A stretch of DNA of 64,000 nucleotides from Vulcanibacillus modesticaldus (GTDB taxonomy: Bacteria; Bacillota; Bacilli; Tepidibacillales; Tepidibacillaceae), in the NCBI RefSeq assembly GCF_001730235.1, contig NZ_MIJF01000013.1:62001-126000 (forward strand), given 5' to 3'. A model generated the notes under the pieces. It searched no databases. It had not been told where the DNA came from and worked only from the letters and a program-made list of their open reading frames with translations. Below are positions 26,861-39,017 of this stretch, one piece after another. The stretch's first letter is position 1. Every line of letters starts with the position of its first letter. The position numbers and the translations under genes were made by a program.

Positions 26861-27377
26861 TATCTACTAGCACCTTCTTTCCGGTTTTTGCTTCATAGCG
26901 GATTTTTTCTTGTAGTTTATTTAATCCATAGATAATTGCCGCAGGGTTTGGCGGGCAACCTGGAATGTAAACATCAACAGGGACAATTTTGTCCACGCCT
27001 TTAACTACTGAATAGGAATTAATATACGGACCTCCAGCAGTTGCACAAACACCAATTGCTATTACCCACTTTGGTTCTGGCATTTGGTCATATAGACGTC
27101 TTACCAATGGAGCCATTTTCTTTGTTACTGTTCCAGCAACCATCATTACGTCTGCCTGTCTTGGTGAAGCACGGAAAACCCCGGAACCAAATCTATCTAG
27201 GTCAAAGTGTGCAGCTCCAGCATCCATCATTTCTATGGCACAGCAGGCTAGACCGAATGTTAAAGGCCATAATGAATTACTACGAGCCCAAGCCTTAACT
27301 TGCTCAAAGGAAGTCATTATGACACTTCTTTCTAATTCTTGTTGTTCTTCTGGTGTAATACCTTCTAAGTTTACCAT
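26853..27377 (-). CDS. nuoB: Complex I subunit NuoB ([4Fe-4S] cluster N2)
   Basis: A 174-residue subunit carrying the terminal cluster N2. Its cysteines are the adjacent pair in LACCAIEMM, one in [10 protein letters not shown] and one in [12 protein letters not shown] at 27377 is preferred, with GAAGGTG just upstream; it overlaps the nuoA stop by 7 bp. An in-frame TTG at 27398 would add seven residues. N2 hands electrons to quinone at the NuoB/NuoD interface. Confidence 0.95.
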   Translation of the reverse strand: MVNLEGITPEEQQELERSVIMTSFEQVKAWARSNSLWPLTFGLACCAIEMMDAGAAHFDLDRFGSGVFRASPRQADVMMVAGTVTKKMAPLVRRLYDQMPEPKWVIAIGVCATAGGPYINSYSVVKGVDKIVPVDVYIPGCPPNPAAIIYGLNKLQEKIRYEAKTGKKVLVDNE

Positions 27378-27748
27378 GATAACACCTTCTTCTTCCAAGC
27401 GTAAGCAAGGCCAATAATAAGCATGAAAATAAAGATTGTCATTTCAATTAATACAAATACACTGTACTGACTTAACCTCTCAAAGGCAGCTGCCCAAGGG
27501 TAAAGGAAAACTGTTTCGACATCAAATACTACGAATAACAACGCAAATAAGTAGTATCTGACATTAAATTGTACCCTAGCGTCTCCTGTTGGAAGAATAC
27601 CACTTTCATAAGTGACACTCTTTTCTTTAGACGGTTTCTTTGGGCTGATTAACGGACTAACCATCTCGATCGCTGCTACTGGCAGCATAATACCCAACAG
27701 TATGAAGATAGTAATGCTAAGGTAACTGTTGCTATAAATGTAGTCCAT
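27371..27748 (-). CDS. nuoA: Complex I subunit NuoA
   Basis: A 125-residue membrane subunit with three helices and the family motif [26 protein letters not shown] (quoted in part; residues about 39-64), then [14 protein letters not shown]. The first gene of the nuo operon. ATG at 27748 follows GGAGGGG closely; a longer upstream frame to 27823 has no Shine-Dalgarno and no family similarity. Confidence 0.94.
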   Translation of the reverse strand: MDYIYSNSYLSITIFILLGIMLPVAAIEMVSPLISPKKPSKEKSVTYESGILPTGDARVQFNVRYYLFALLFVVFDVETVFLYPWAAAFERLSQYSVFVLIEMTIFIFMLIIGLAYAWKKKVLSW

Positions 27749-27831
27749 GAACACTTCCCCTCCATTTGATGATATTTTGGAACACAATGCTAGAATATAT
27801 CCAAATCTAACTATGTATCCCAATGGATTAA

Positions 27832-27884
27832 ATTTTGTTCACTAATCCGCACCATTTTGTCAACTGCGTATTTTTGAACAAAAT
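27832..27884. promoter_or_regulatory. Inverted repeat upstream of nuoA, candidate operator
   Basis: ATTTTGTTCA (27832-27841) is the exact complement of TGAACAAAAT (27875-27884), 33 nt apart. A minus-strand TTGACA (27863-27858) lies between them but has no recognisable -10 at the normal distance. A redox or nutrient regulator could bind here; this is inference only. Confidence 0.4.
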
Positions 27885-27995
27885 GTGACTTCCCATATTA
27901 TATAATACTAAATATTCATTTTTTTTCATAGGCGTTTTATCATTTATTTTGTGTATTTTATCACATAACTTTTACTATAAAAAAATCTTAAAGTA

Positions 27996-28061
27996 TTGTA
28001 TTTTGTATGAGTGCGACTTTTGGGAGTGAAACGGACAAGGTGAGCACGTTACAAAATACAA
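27996..28061 (+). repeat. Full copy B of the 66-bp palindromic intergenic repeat
   Basis: It matches the copy at 17892-17957 at 64 of 66 positions, in the same orientation, with the same 12-bp inverted ends (one more flanking base pair extends them to 13). It sits 16 bp beyond the U-tract of the atp operon terminator and upstream of nuoA. Confidence 0.9.
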
Positions 28062-28076
28062 TTTTTAAAAACGGAT

Positions 28077-28124
28077 GAAAAAAAAGCTGATCAAAACATC
28101 AATTTAGCGATGTTTTGAATCAGC
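28077..28124 (-). terminator. Terminator of the atp operon
   Basis: A long stem pairs GCTGAT...AAAACATC (28086-28100) with GATGTTTT...ATCAGC (28109-28123), with one internal mismatch region and an 8-nt loop, followed on the minus strand by nine T residues. It lies just after the atpC stop. Confidence 0.95.
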
Positions 28125-28134
28125 CTCCCCATTC

Positions 28135-28539
28135 TTATCGTCTCTCAGCGACCCTAATACGATTTAGTGCACGCTGCAATGCTAATTGAGCACGTTTGAA
28201 GTCATATTCTTCAGCACCACTATTAGATAAGCGTTGCTCGGCTCTTTCTTTTGCAGCTAAGGCACGATTAATATCTATTTCTTCTGGTAACTCTGCTGTT
28301 TCAGCCAAAATTACAGCCTTATCTGAACTAACTTCTAAAAATCCACCGCTTATGGCGATAAGTTGTTCTTTACCGTCCTTCTTAATCCGTACAGCAGAAA
28401 TTACAAGTGGAGTTACTAAAGGAGCGTGTTTTGGTAAAATTCCAAGTTCCCCTAACTCTCCTTTAACAATTATCATATCAACGTCTTCACTGTATACTTT
28501 ACGTTCCGGTGTAACGATCTCTAATCGAATCGTACTCAT
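28135..28539 (-). CDS. atpC: F1Fo ATP synthase epsilon subunit
   Basis: A 134-residue subunit of the central stalk. The N-terminal beta-sandwich includes [19 protein letters not shown] and [16 protein letters not shown]; the C-terminal helical hairpin (about 90-134) can block ATP hydrolysis in bacteria. It is the last gene of the operon, 31 bp after atpD, and is followed by the operon terminator. Confidence 0.96.
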   Translation of the reverse strand: MSTIRLEIVTPERKVYSEDVDMIIVKGELGELGILPKHAPLVTPLVISAVRIKKDGKEQLIAISGGFLEVSSDKAVILAETAELPEEIDINRALAAKERAEQRLSNSGAEEYDFKRAQLALQRALNRIRVAERR

Positions 28540-28570
28540 CTAAACATCCTTCCCTTCTTCAGGGGTCAAC

Positions 28571-29989
<1,419 letters not shown>

Positions 29990-30004
29990 TTACATATTCA
30001 AATA

Positions 30005-30868
30005 TTAAGACAAGGCATTGGCTCCAGCGACAATCTCTGAAATCTCCTGTGTAATCGACGCCTGTCTAGCTCGGTTATATGTTAATGTTAATACACTAAT
30101 CATTTCATCTGCATTATCTGTTGCATTACCCATTGCAGTCATTCGAGCACCGTGTTCACTCGCTTTAGCATTTAACACCGCGCTATATATTAATGTTTCA
30201 GCATAACGAGGTAATAAAACATTTAATACACTTTCAGCGGAAGGTTCGAATTCAATCGGTGTAAATGAATCCTGATCTTGTGACTCAAGATCAACTAATG
30301 GTAAAAGTTTTTTCTCAGTCGGATTTTGTAAAACTGCACTAATAAATTCGTTGTAAACTAGGTACAGTTCATCAAATATCCCTTCTGCATACATTTTTAC
30401 TACAGTATTAGCAATGTTTTTGATATCTGCAAAAGTTGGGTTGTCTGATAATCCAACTATCTCACCGATTATTGGGTAATCACGTCGCTTTAAAAAGTCC
30501 CGACCTTTACTTCCGATTACAAATATTGCATATTCATCTTGAGACTTATGACGCTGTTTTATAGTCTGCATTAGCTTACGAAGAAGGTTTGCATTGTACC
30601 CACCAGCTAGCCCACGATCTGAGGTTATCACTAGGTAACCTGTCTTTTTGACTTCACGAACCTCTAAAAGTGGGTGTTCAATATTTTCAGTTCTTGCCGC
30701 AATTGATGTGATAACTTCTTTCATCTTTTCTGCATAAGGACGTGACTCTTCAGCACGCTCTTGGGCACGACGCAATTTTGCCGCTGCCACCATTTTCATG
30801 GCTTTGGTGATTTGTTTAGTATTTTGAACACTTTTTATCCGACGCTTAATCTCACGAGTTCCTTGCAT
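30005..30868 (-). CDS. atpG: F1Fo ATP synthase gamma subunit
   Basis: A 287-residue rotor subunit whose N- and C-terminal helices form the coiled coil inside the alpha3-beta3 ring. The N-terminus [20 protein letters not shown] and the C-terminus [20 protein letters not shown] are the diagnostic conserved ends. It starts 57 bp after atpA and lies in the standard operon order. Confidence 0.97.
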   Translation of the reverse strand: MQGTREIKRRIKSVQNTKQITKAMKMVAAAKLRRAQERAEESRPYAEKMKEVITSIAARTENIEHPLLEVREVKKTGYLVITSDRGLAGGYNANLLRKLMQTIKQRHKSQDEYAIFVIGSKGRDFLKRRDYPIIGEIVGLSDNPTFADIKNIANTVVKMYAEGIFDELYLVYNEFISAVLQNPTEKKLLPLVDLESQDQDSFTPIEFEPSAESVLNVLLPRYAETLIYSAVLNAKASEHGARMTAMGNATDNADEMISVLTLTYNRARQASITQEISEIVAGANALS

Positions 30869-30925
30869 TCTTCTTCACCACCTTTACAAAGCACTACCCA
30901 GTGCTTTACCTCGAAGAAACAATTA

Positions 30926-32998
<2,073 letters not shown>

Positions 32999-33002
<4 letters not shown>

Positions 33003-33484
33003 AGGCTTTCCCCTACTTGTTTCATGACGTCATCAATCAACTTAGATTGTTCTTTGACATCTAGTTCCTTTTCTATCATTTTAGAAGCAATTAATACAGA
33101 CAAGGTTCCTACTTGTTCACGTAACGCTGCTACTGCCTTTTCCTTTTCAAGCTGAATCTCCATAACAGCTTGTTCTTTGATGCGTGTTGCTTCAGCCTTA
33201 GCTGTCTCAATAATCTCTTCAGCTTGCTTTTCACTTGAAACCTTTGCACGCTCAATAATATCTTGAGCTTCTAAACGAGATTTTTGTAAAGCTTCGTTTT
33301 GTTCTTCAAGTAATCTTTCAGCTTCTTTACGATTTGCTTCAGCACTATTAATTTGGTCTTCAATCTGTTTTTGACGCTTTTCCATAACATCAACTAATGG
33401 GCCAAAAGCGTACTTTTTTAAGATAATAAATAATAAAGCAAAAGCAAGAATTTGAAAAAAGAAATTACCCAAATTTAATTCCAC
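32999..33484 (-). CDS. atpF: F1Fo ATP synthase b subunit
   Basis: A 161-residue peripheral-stalk subunit with one N-terminal membrane helix (about 7-25) and a long charged coiled coil (about 30-150) dimerising along the enzyme. GTG at 33484 is chosen because AAGGGAG lies 8 nt upstream; a longer frame from 33514 would add ten residues without a ribosome binding site. It overlaps atpH by 4 bp. Confidence 0.94.
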
Positions 33485-33570
33485 ACCGTTCACTCCCTTC
33501 TTGCTAAAAGACAAAAGGAAGGCAGGGGATGTCCCTATTCCCCCCCTGCCAGGCTTATCTAAATGTCAAC

Positions 33571-33801
<231 letters not shown>

Positions 33802-33864
33802 TTAATTAATAGCTTTTTGTTATTTATTAATAAATTGTTATTAATAACCAAACTTCATTAAATA

Positions 33865-34653
33865 TTAGTGTGAGATTTTTTGTGAAATATATACCATACT
33901 CAATATCGTAAATACGTATGCCTGGATGAATCCTACAAAGATACTAAATCCCTGCCAAATTGCAAGCGGAACGATACCTGCCATCCCCATCAACAAAATA
34001 ACACCAATTAATACTTCTCCTGCAAAAATATTACCGTAAAGACGGAAACCTAATGTTAAGGTTTTTGAAAAGTCCTCAATAATATGCAGTGGGAAGAATA
34101 GGAAATGCGGTTCAAAATAATGTTTAACATAACCTTTAAATCCTAAATATTTAATACTAAATATTTGAGACAGTATAATTATTGAAACGGACATCGCTAA
34201 GGTAACATTAGCATCGGCTGTTGGCGATTTCCACCAAGCAACATCCACTACTTTATGCCCATTCTCAATAATTTCAGATTCATTTATCATCTGTTGGGTT
34301 ACGATATCAATCCCAAAAATAGAGAACGGTTCGTCATGTACCGTAATAAAATTCATAGGTAAACCAAGCATATTACCTACAAAAATAAACATGATCAATG
34401 TCAACGCTAAAAAGATAAAATTTGCACCCTTCTTCAATCCAATAGTACTTCCAATAATGCCATAAACAAAGTCAACCAACCATTCCAGCACATTTTGCAT
34501 ACCTTTTGGTACTCCGGTTGTTAACCTTCTTGTTCCGGCTATTGCAATAACAATTACAATTATCGATGTTATGATGGTCATTAATAAAGTAGAAAGGTTA
34601 AATGACAACCATGGTAATGATTCAGGAGCCCATACAGGTTGTAAGTGTTCCAA
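33865..34653 (-). CDS. atpB: F1Fo ATP synthase a subunit
   Basis: A 262-residue membrane subunit that provides the two half-channels for protons. The essential arginine is in LTLGFRLYGNIFAGEVLI (about residues 190-207). About six hydrophobic segments are predicted. It lies 78 bp before atpE and 26 bp after atpI. Confidence 0.96.
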   Translation of the reverse strand: MEHLQPVWAPESLPWLSFNLSTLLMTIITSIIVIVIAIAGTRRLTTGVPKGMQNVLEWLVDFVYGIIGSTIGLKKGANFIFLALTLIMFIFVGNMLGLPMNFITVHDEPFSIFGIDIVTQQMINESEIIENGHKVVDVAWWKSPTADANVTLAMSVSIIILSQIFSIKYLGFKGYVKHYFEPHFLFFPLHIIEDFSKTLTLGFRLYGNIFAGEVLIGVILLMGMAGIVPLAIWQGFSIFVGFIQAYVFTILSMVYISQKISH

Positions 34654-34679
34654 GGTTTCTCACCCCTTTCTTATTGAAG

Positions 34680-35075
34680 TTATAAGCTGCTTTTGATACT
34701 TGTTTTTATTCCATCCACAACTGAAATTATCTGTGCCACAAATAATCCTATCAGCGTGGAAAATAAATTAAATTGTTGGGGGTATTTATACACCACCATT
34801 ACCGCCAATAATGAAGTTGCCATTCTAGTCGACATTCCAGAAGATATATATCTTCTTCTATTATTTGCATCTTTCACCAATACTAATTCACCAATTTTAT
34901 TTACTTTATAGGCTGTATACATTACATTAAGTAGACTGATAAATGTACCTAAAGCTAACCCTTTAAAGATAAATGAGAAAGGAGTAAGGGTCCCAATCAT
35001 CATAACTAGGAAAACGCTAACAGTATAAAAAAATATCCTTTTAACTTGAAGTTTATACTCTTTCAACGAATCCAC
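34680..35075 (-). CDS. atpI: ATP synthase accessory protein AtpI
   Basis: A 131-residue protein with four hydrophobic segments (about 12-31, 34-53, 81-95, 99-120). It sits at the head of the operon, as AtpI does in many bacteria, where it assists c-ring assembly or magnesium supply. The similarity is to the ATP synthase I family in topology and context rather than by a strict motif. Confidence 0.85.
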   Translation of the reverse strand: MDSLKEYKLQVKRIFFYTVSVFLVMMIGTLTPFSFIFKGLALGTFISLLNVMYTAYKVNKIGELVLVKDANNRRRYISSGMSTRMATSLLAVMVVYKYPQQFNLFSTLIGLFVAQIISVVDGIKTSIKSSL

Positions 35076-35084
35076 TTTTATCTA

Positions 35085-35312
35085 TCAGTCCTCTATAAAT
35101 GGTTTTATTAACCTAATTACAAACCAAATCCCCAAAACAAAACCCGAAAAAATTCCGATAATTAAAAAAATAGGCGATGTTTGAAAGTAACTATCGACTT
35201 TTCTTCCTAACCAGACACCGATGATCAGTAAAGTCGCCAGTTCTGTACCAACAACTCCAACTACTGCCATAGCATGCCAAGGATTTGTTTGTTTTTCCTT
35301 GCCTTGCTTCAT
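35085..35312 (-). CDS. atpZ: AtpZ/AtpI family protein
   Basis: A 75-residue protein with two membrane helices. The N-terminal segment NPWHAMAVVGVVGTELAT and the conserved LGRKVDSYFQTSP are typical of AtpZ, which often precedes atpI and is thought to aid assembly or divalent-cation transport. ATG at 35312 is chosen; an in-frame GTG at 35327 overlaps its own GAGGG. It is the first gene of the atp operon. Confidence 0.85.
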   Translation of the reverse strand: MKQGKEKQTNPWHAMAVVGVVGTELATLLIIGVWLGRKVDSYFQTSPIFLIIGIFSGFVLGIWFVIRLIKPFIED

Positions 35313-35658
35313 CGCATCTTCCCTCACAAGGGATTTATTTAATAAAAAATCCCATAATTAAATTTCATATGTAAATAAGTCCCCTGACAGTATAACAAAA
35401 AAAAAATCATAAATTCAATAATTATTGTAAAAAAAAGTTCACAAAAATTTTTGTAAAAAAAATTACAAAAAATGCTTATTTCCAAGATTTAAATAGCGAA
35501 GTAGAGTACAGCAAATCTTAAGCACCAATTGTTATAGTACAATATCACTTAGGGTTTGTCAATCTAGTAAAATTAGTCTGTTTTGTTAATATTCTTAATT
35601 TTTTGCTAATAGTATGTTTTAATGTAATTATAAATTGTCTAAGTGAGGAGGTATGGAA
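35313..35658. other. 346-bp divergent intergenic region between atp and scoAB
   Basis: A very AT-rich region with no convincing coding frame. It contains the strong minus-strand atp promoter (35534-35562) and the scoA ribosome binding site (GAGGAGGT at about 35645-35652). I see no confident plus-strand promoter for scoA. Confidence 0.7.
35534..35562 (-). promoter_or_regulatory. Predicted sigma-A promoter of the atp operon
   Basis: A minus-strand TTGACA (35562-35557) and TACTAT (35539-35534) separated by exactly 17 nt; the -35 matches the consensus perfectly. Transcription would start near 35527, leaving a leader of about 215 nt before atpZ. Confidence 0.8.
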
Positions 35659-36360
35659 ATGACCAAAGGAAAAATTATGACATCTATAGATGAGGCAATA
35701 CATGATATAACTGATGGAGCTACGATTATCGTCGGTGGTTTTGGACTTGTTGGAATCCCTGAACTATTAATCCAAGGATTACGCAATAAGGGAGTAAAAA
35801 ACCTAACATTAGTTAGCAACACCTGTGGTGTTGATGATTGGGGAGTAGGACTGTTGATATCCAATAGACAGGTAAAGAAAGTGATAGCTTCCTATGCCGG
35901 GGAGAACAAAACCGCAGAAGAATTGTTTTTCAATGGTGAAATGGAAATCGAATTATCACCTCAAGGAACATTGATAGAAAGGATAAGAGCTGGTGGTGCA
36001 GGTATTCCAGCCTTTTATACTGCTACTGGGGTGGGGACACTTGTGGCTAAAGGCAAAGAACATAAAGAATTTGACGGAAAAACATACATTCTAGAACGAG
36101 GAATTACAGGTGATTTTGCCTTTGTTAAAGCGTGGAAAGCTGATCCACTTGGTAATCTTGTTTTTCGTAAAACTGCTCGAAATTTTAATCCATTAGCTGC
36201 TATGGCCGGAAAAATAACGATAGCTGAAGTTGAAGAGATAGTTGAAATCGGTGAATTAGACCCCGATCAAATACATACTCCTAGTATCTATGTACAACGG
36301 ATAGTATTAGGTGATAGCAGCTTAAAACGGATAGAGCGTCGTAAAGTTCGCCAAGTTTAA
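35659..36360 (+). CDS. scoA: 3-oxoacid CoA-transferase subunit A
   Basis: A 233-residue alpha subunit of a class I CoA-transferase (succinyl-CoA:3-ketoacid or acetate-type). The glycine-rich GATIIVGGFGLVGIPELLI near the N-terminus and GGAGIPAFYTATGVGTLVA are typical. Together with the next gene it moves CoA between acyl donors, for example to activate acetoacetate. ATG at 35659 is favoured because GAGGAGGT is about 8 nt upstream; an ATG at 35653 is too close to it. It is on the plus strand, opposite to nearly all other genes here. The preferred substrate is unknown. Confidence 0.93.
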   Translation: MTKGKIMTSIDEAIHDITDGATIIVGGFGLVGIPELLIQGLRNKGVKNLTLVSNTCGVDDWGVGLLISNRQVKKVIASYAGENKTAEELFFNGEMEIELSPQGTLIERIRAGGAGIPAFYTATGVGTLVAKGKEHKEFDGKTYILERGITGDFAFVKAWKADPLGNLVFRKTARNFNPLAAMAGKITIAEVEEIVEIGELDPDQIHTPSIYVQRIVLGDSSLKRIERRKVRQV

Positions 36361-36379
36361 TAAGGAAGGTGGGAGCTAT

Positions 36380-37030
36380 ATGTCTAATGCCAGATTAAAA
36401 ATAGTAAAACGTGCCGTCCACGAGATTAAAGATGGAATGAATGTAAACCTTGGTATTGGTATCCCTACTTTAATCGCAAATGAAATTCCTAGTGATTACA
36501 ACGTCTTATTACAATCAGAAAGTGGATTACTCGGAATCGGTCCATATCCTTTAGAAGGAGAAGAAGACCCAGATCTAATAAATGCCGGAAAGGAAACAGT
36601 TACAGCTATTCCTGGAGCTTCGTTCTTCGATAGCGCGGAAGCTTTCGCGATGATTCGTGGTGGGCATTTAGATTTAACGATTTTGGGCGGAATGGAAGTA
36701 TCTGAGAAAGGTGATCTTGCTAATTGGATGATTCCCGGGAAAAAGGCAAACGGTATGGGTGGCGCCATGGATCTTGTTAGTGGAGCCAAACGGGTGGTTG
36801 TAGTTATGGAACACGTCAATAAAAAAGGAGAACCCAAAGTTAAAAAAGAGTGTTCGCTCCCCTTAACAGGGAAAGAAGTAGTTTCTCGATTAATAACGGA
36901 CCTTGCCGTCTTTGATTTCTCATCTGAAGGAATGATATTGAAGGAGATTGCCGAAGAAGTAACTATTGATGAACTTAAGAAAAAAACAGAAGCCAATTTT
37001 AGCATTAGCCCTGACCTTAAGACATTTTAG
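36380..37030 (+). CDS. scoB: 3-oxoacid CoA-transferase subunit B
   Basis: A 216-residue beta subunit. The catalytic glutamate lies in LLQSESGLLGIGPYP (about residues 46-60), where the enzyme forms the glutamyl-CoA thioester. GGHLDLTILGGMEVSEKGDLANW is cut here to its first part, GGHLDLTILGGMEV, a further family hallmark. It lies 19 bp after scoA behind AAGGTGGGAG and both form one operon, ended by the bidirectional terminator at 37138-37178. Confidence 0.94.
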   Translation: MSNARLKIVKRAVHEIKDGMNVNLGIGIPTLIANEIPSDYNVLLQSESGLLGIGPYPLEGEEDPDLINAGKETVTAIPGASFFDSAEAFAMIRGGHLDLTILGGMEVSEKGDLANWMIPGKKANGMGGAMDLVSGAKRVVVVMEHVNKKGEPKVKKECSLPLTGKEVVSRLITDLAVFDFSSEGMILKEIAEEVTIDELKKKTEANFSISPDLKTF

Positions 37031-37052
37031 CTTATTATAAATAACAACACAA

Positions 37053-37120
37053 AAATACTATTAGCTAGTATTCTATATAATCACAGAAATACCATCAGCT
37101 AATATTCTATATAAGTGGTA
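37053..37120. repeat. Two tandem 34-bp imperfect direct repeats
   Basis: 37053-37086 and 37087-37120 are similar over the whole unit (AAATAC, then ATTAGCTAGTATTCTATATAA versus ATCAGCTAATATTCTATATAA in outline). The second unit runs directly into GTATTTTGTATA (37118-37129), which resembles the end of the 66-bp repeat. The region lies between scoB and the shared terminator. Confidence 0.6.
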
Positions 37121-37137
37121 TTTTGTATAGATGAAAA

Positions 37138-37178
37138 AACAGGCTAGACTTCTTGCATTCTAAAAAGTCTAACCTGTT
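37138..37178. terminator. Bidirectional terminator between scoB and mnaA
   Basis: AACAGGCTAGACTT (37138-37151) pairs with AAGTCTAACCTGTT (37165-37178), 14 bp with one mismatch. T-rich tails follow on both strands, which suits the two convergent operons. Confidence 0.9.
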
Positions 37179-37220
37179 ATTTTTATAATCTTAATCAAAA
37201 GTGTGCTAACATTTTTATTT

Positions 37221-38366
37221 TTAACTCGTCGTAAATGGTTTCGGTGGTTCTTTTAGGTATCCAAAATAGTGAAGTATAGCATCAGCAATACGTTCAGATG
37301 CCTTTCCATCTCCGTATGGATTGGCTGCCTTAGCCATTTTATCGTAAGTCGTTTTGTCGGTTAATAGCTGATTTGCAACACGATAGATTTCTTCTTCATC
37401 TGTTCCTACTAACTTTAATGTACCAGCTTCAATACCTTCTGGCCGTTCCGTAGTATCCCTCAGAACAAGTACAGGTACTCCAAATGAAGGCGCTTCTTCT
37501 TGTACCCCACCTGAATCAGAAAGAATTAGATGAGCCCTAGCTTCAAAATTATGAAAATCAACAACATCAAGAGGAGTTATTAAATGGATTCGTTCATGTC
37601 CTCCTAAGATTTTTTGGGCGGTTTCCTTCACTTTTGGATTTAAGTGAACGGGATAAACAACCGCAATATCATCATGGCTATCAACTAAGCGCCGGATTGC
37701 TTTAAACATCCTTTCCATGGGAGCACCAATATTTTCCCTTCTATGGGATGTCATTAAGACCATTTTTTTATCAGCTATCTCATTTAAAACAGGATGTTTA
37801 TAATCGTCACGAACAGTGGTTTTAAAAGCATCTATCACCGTATTTCCTGTAATATAAATATTTTTCTCTAATTTATTTTCACGGAGTAAGTTCTTAAAGG
37901 ACCATTTTGTCGGTGCAAAATGGATATCTGCAAGTACACCTGTAAGCTGACGATTTAGTTCTTCGGGAAAAGGTGAGTACTTATTCCAAGTACGCAAACC
38001 AGCCTCTACATGTCCTACTGGGATCTGTTGATAAAAGGCCGCCAAACTACCCGAAAAAGTGGTACTTGTATCCCCATGGACCAATACAATGTCAGGCTTT
38101 TCCCTTTGCATTACCTCTTCTAGTCCTTGTAATGCACGAACTGTTATACCTGTTAGTGTTTGTTTATCTCGCATAATATCTAAGTCGTAATCGGGAATGA
38201 TCTCAAAGATATCTAGAACTTGGTCTAACATCTCTCTATGTTGAGCAGTAACACAAACTATACATTCAAACAGTTCTTTTTTTTCTTTCAGGATTTTAAC
38301 TAGAGGAGCCATTTTTATCGCTTCTGGCCTTGTACCGAATATGGTCATAACCTTAATTTTTTTCAT
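37221..38366 (-). CDS. mnaA: UDP-N-acetylglucosamine 2-epimerase (non-hydrolysing)
   Basis: A 381-residue enzyme that interconverts UDP-GlcNAc and UDP-ManNAc, a precursor for wall teichoic acid linkage units and other cell-surface polymers. The N-terminus VMTIFGTRPEAIKMAPLV and the motif HLILSDSGGVQEEAPSFG are characteristic. ATG at 38366 follows GAGGAA at about 9 nt; the frame stays open a little further upstream into the end of upp. It is probably co-transcribed with upp, as in B. subtilis. Confidence 0.95.
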   Translation of the reverse strand: MKKIKVMTIFGTRPEAIKMAPLVKILKEKKELFECIVCVTAQHREMLDQVLDIFEIIPDYDLDIMRDKQTLTGITVRALQGLEEVMQREKPDIVLVHGDTSTTFSGSLAAFYQQIPVGHVEAGLRTWNKYSPFPEELNRQLTGVLADIHFAPTKWSFKNLLRENKLEKNIYITGNTVIDAFKTTVRDDYKHPVLNEIADKKMVLMTSHRRENIGAPMERMFKAIRRLVDSHDDIAVVYPVHLNPKVKETAQKILGGHERIHLITPLDVVDFHNFEARAHLILSDSGGVQEEAPSFGVPVLVLRDTTERPEGIEAGTLKLVGTDEEEIYRVANQLLTDKTTYDKMAKAANPYGDGKASERIADAILHYFGYLKEPPKPFTTS

Positions 38367-38377
38367 TCTGGCATTCC

Positions 38378-39007
38378 TCACTTTGTTCCAAATAAACGAT
38401 CTCCAGCATCTCCAAGTCCTGGAACAATATAACCATGATCATTTAATTTTTCATCGACAGCAGCAACATATATATCCACATCATCATGATCATTTTGTAC
38501 GCGCTTTACACCCTCAGGTGCGGCAATTAGACACATTAATTTAATATTCTTTGCTCCCTTTTCTTTAAGAAGTTGAATCGCTGCTGAAGCAGAACCTCCA
38601 GTTGCTAACATTGGGTCAATAACGATTAATTCACGTTCTTCAATGTCTGAAGGTAATTTTAAGTAGTATTCAACGGGTTTTAGTGTTTCTGGATCACGAT
38701 ATAATCCAACATGACCTACTTTAGCAGCAGGTATGATTTTTAGCATACCATCCACCATACCTAATCCCGCACGTAATATTGGGATCAGACCGATTTTTTT
38801 ACCTGAAACAACTTTTGTCTTTGCTTCACTAACGGGGGTTTGGATAGTCACCTCTTTTAATGGTAAATCCCTAGTAATCTCATATGCCATTAGTGTTGCT
38901 ACTTCGTCTACAAGCTCACGAAATTCTTTAGTACCTGTGTTTTTATCTCGTATGTATGTTAACTTATGCTGAATTAATGGGTGATCGAATACATATAATT
39001 TAGACAT
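38378..39007 (-). CDS. upp: Uracil phosphoribosyltransferase
   Basis: A 209-residue salvage enzyme making UMP from uracil and PRPP. The PRPP-binding loop is [18 protein letters not shown] (about residues 125-142), and the C-terminus [17 protein letters not shown] is the family's uracil-binding end. ATG at 39007 has only a weak adjacent Shine-Dalgarno (GGA at 39018-39016), while a strong AAAAGGAGGA lies 60 nt further upstream within a structured leader. An in-frame stop (TGA) upstream excludes a longer protein. Confidence 0.96.
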   Translation of the reverse strand: MSKLYVFDHPLIQHKLTYIRDKNTGTKEFRELVDEVATLMAYEITRDLPLKEVTIQTPVSEAKTKVVSGKKIGLIPILRAGLGMVDGMLKIIPAAKVGHVGLYRDPETLKPVEYYLKLPSDIEERELIVIDPMLATGGSASAAIQLLKEKGAKNIKLMCLIAAPEGVKRVQNDHDDVDIYVAAVDEKLNDHGYIVPGLGDAGDRLFGTK

Positions 39008-39017
39008 CGCTTTTATC

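Larger units (their letters stand above)
27749..28134. other. 386-bp gap between the atp and nuo operons
   Basis: The gap holds, in transcription order on the minus strand, the atp terminator (28077-28124), a full copy of the 66-bp repeat (27996-28061), an AT-rich region with a TATAAT (within 27890-27910) but no good -35 partner, and a 10-bp inverted repeat with a TTGACA between its arms (27832-27884). No coding frame is convincing here. Confidence 0.7.

Noticed and set aside
27835-27863. TTGACA upstream of nuoA as an ordinary sigma-A promoter
   Set aside because: No -10-like hexamer at 15-19 nt; the sequence there (GAACAA) is part of the inverted repeat.
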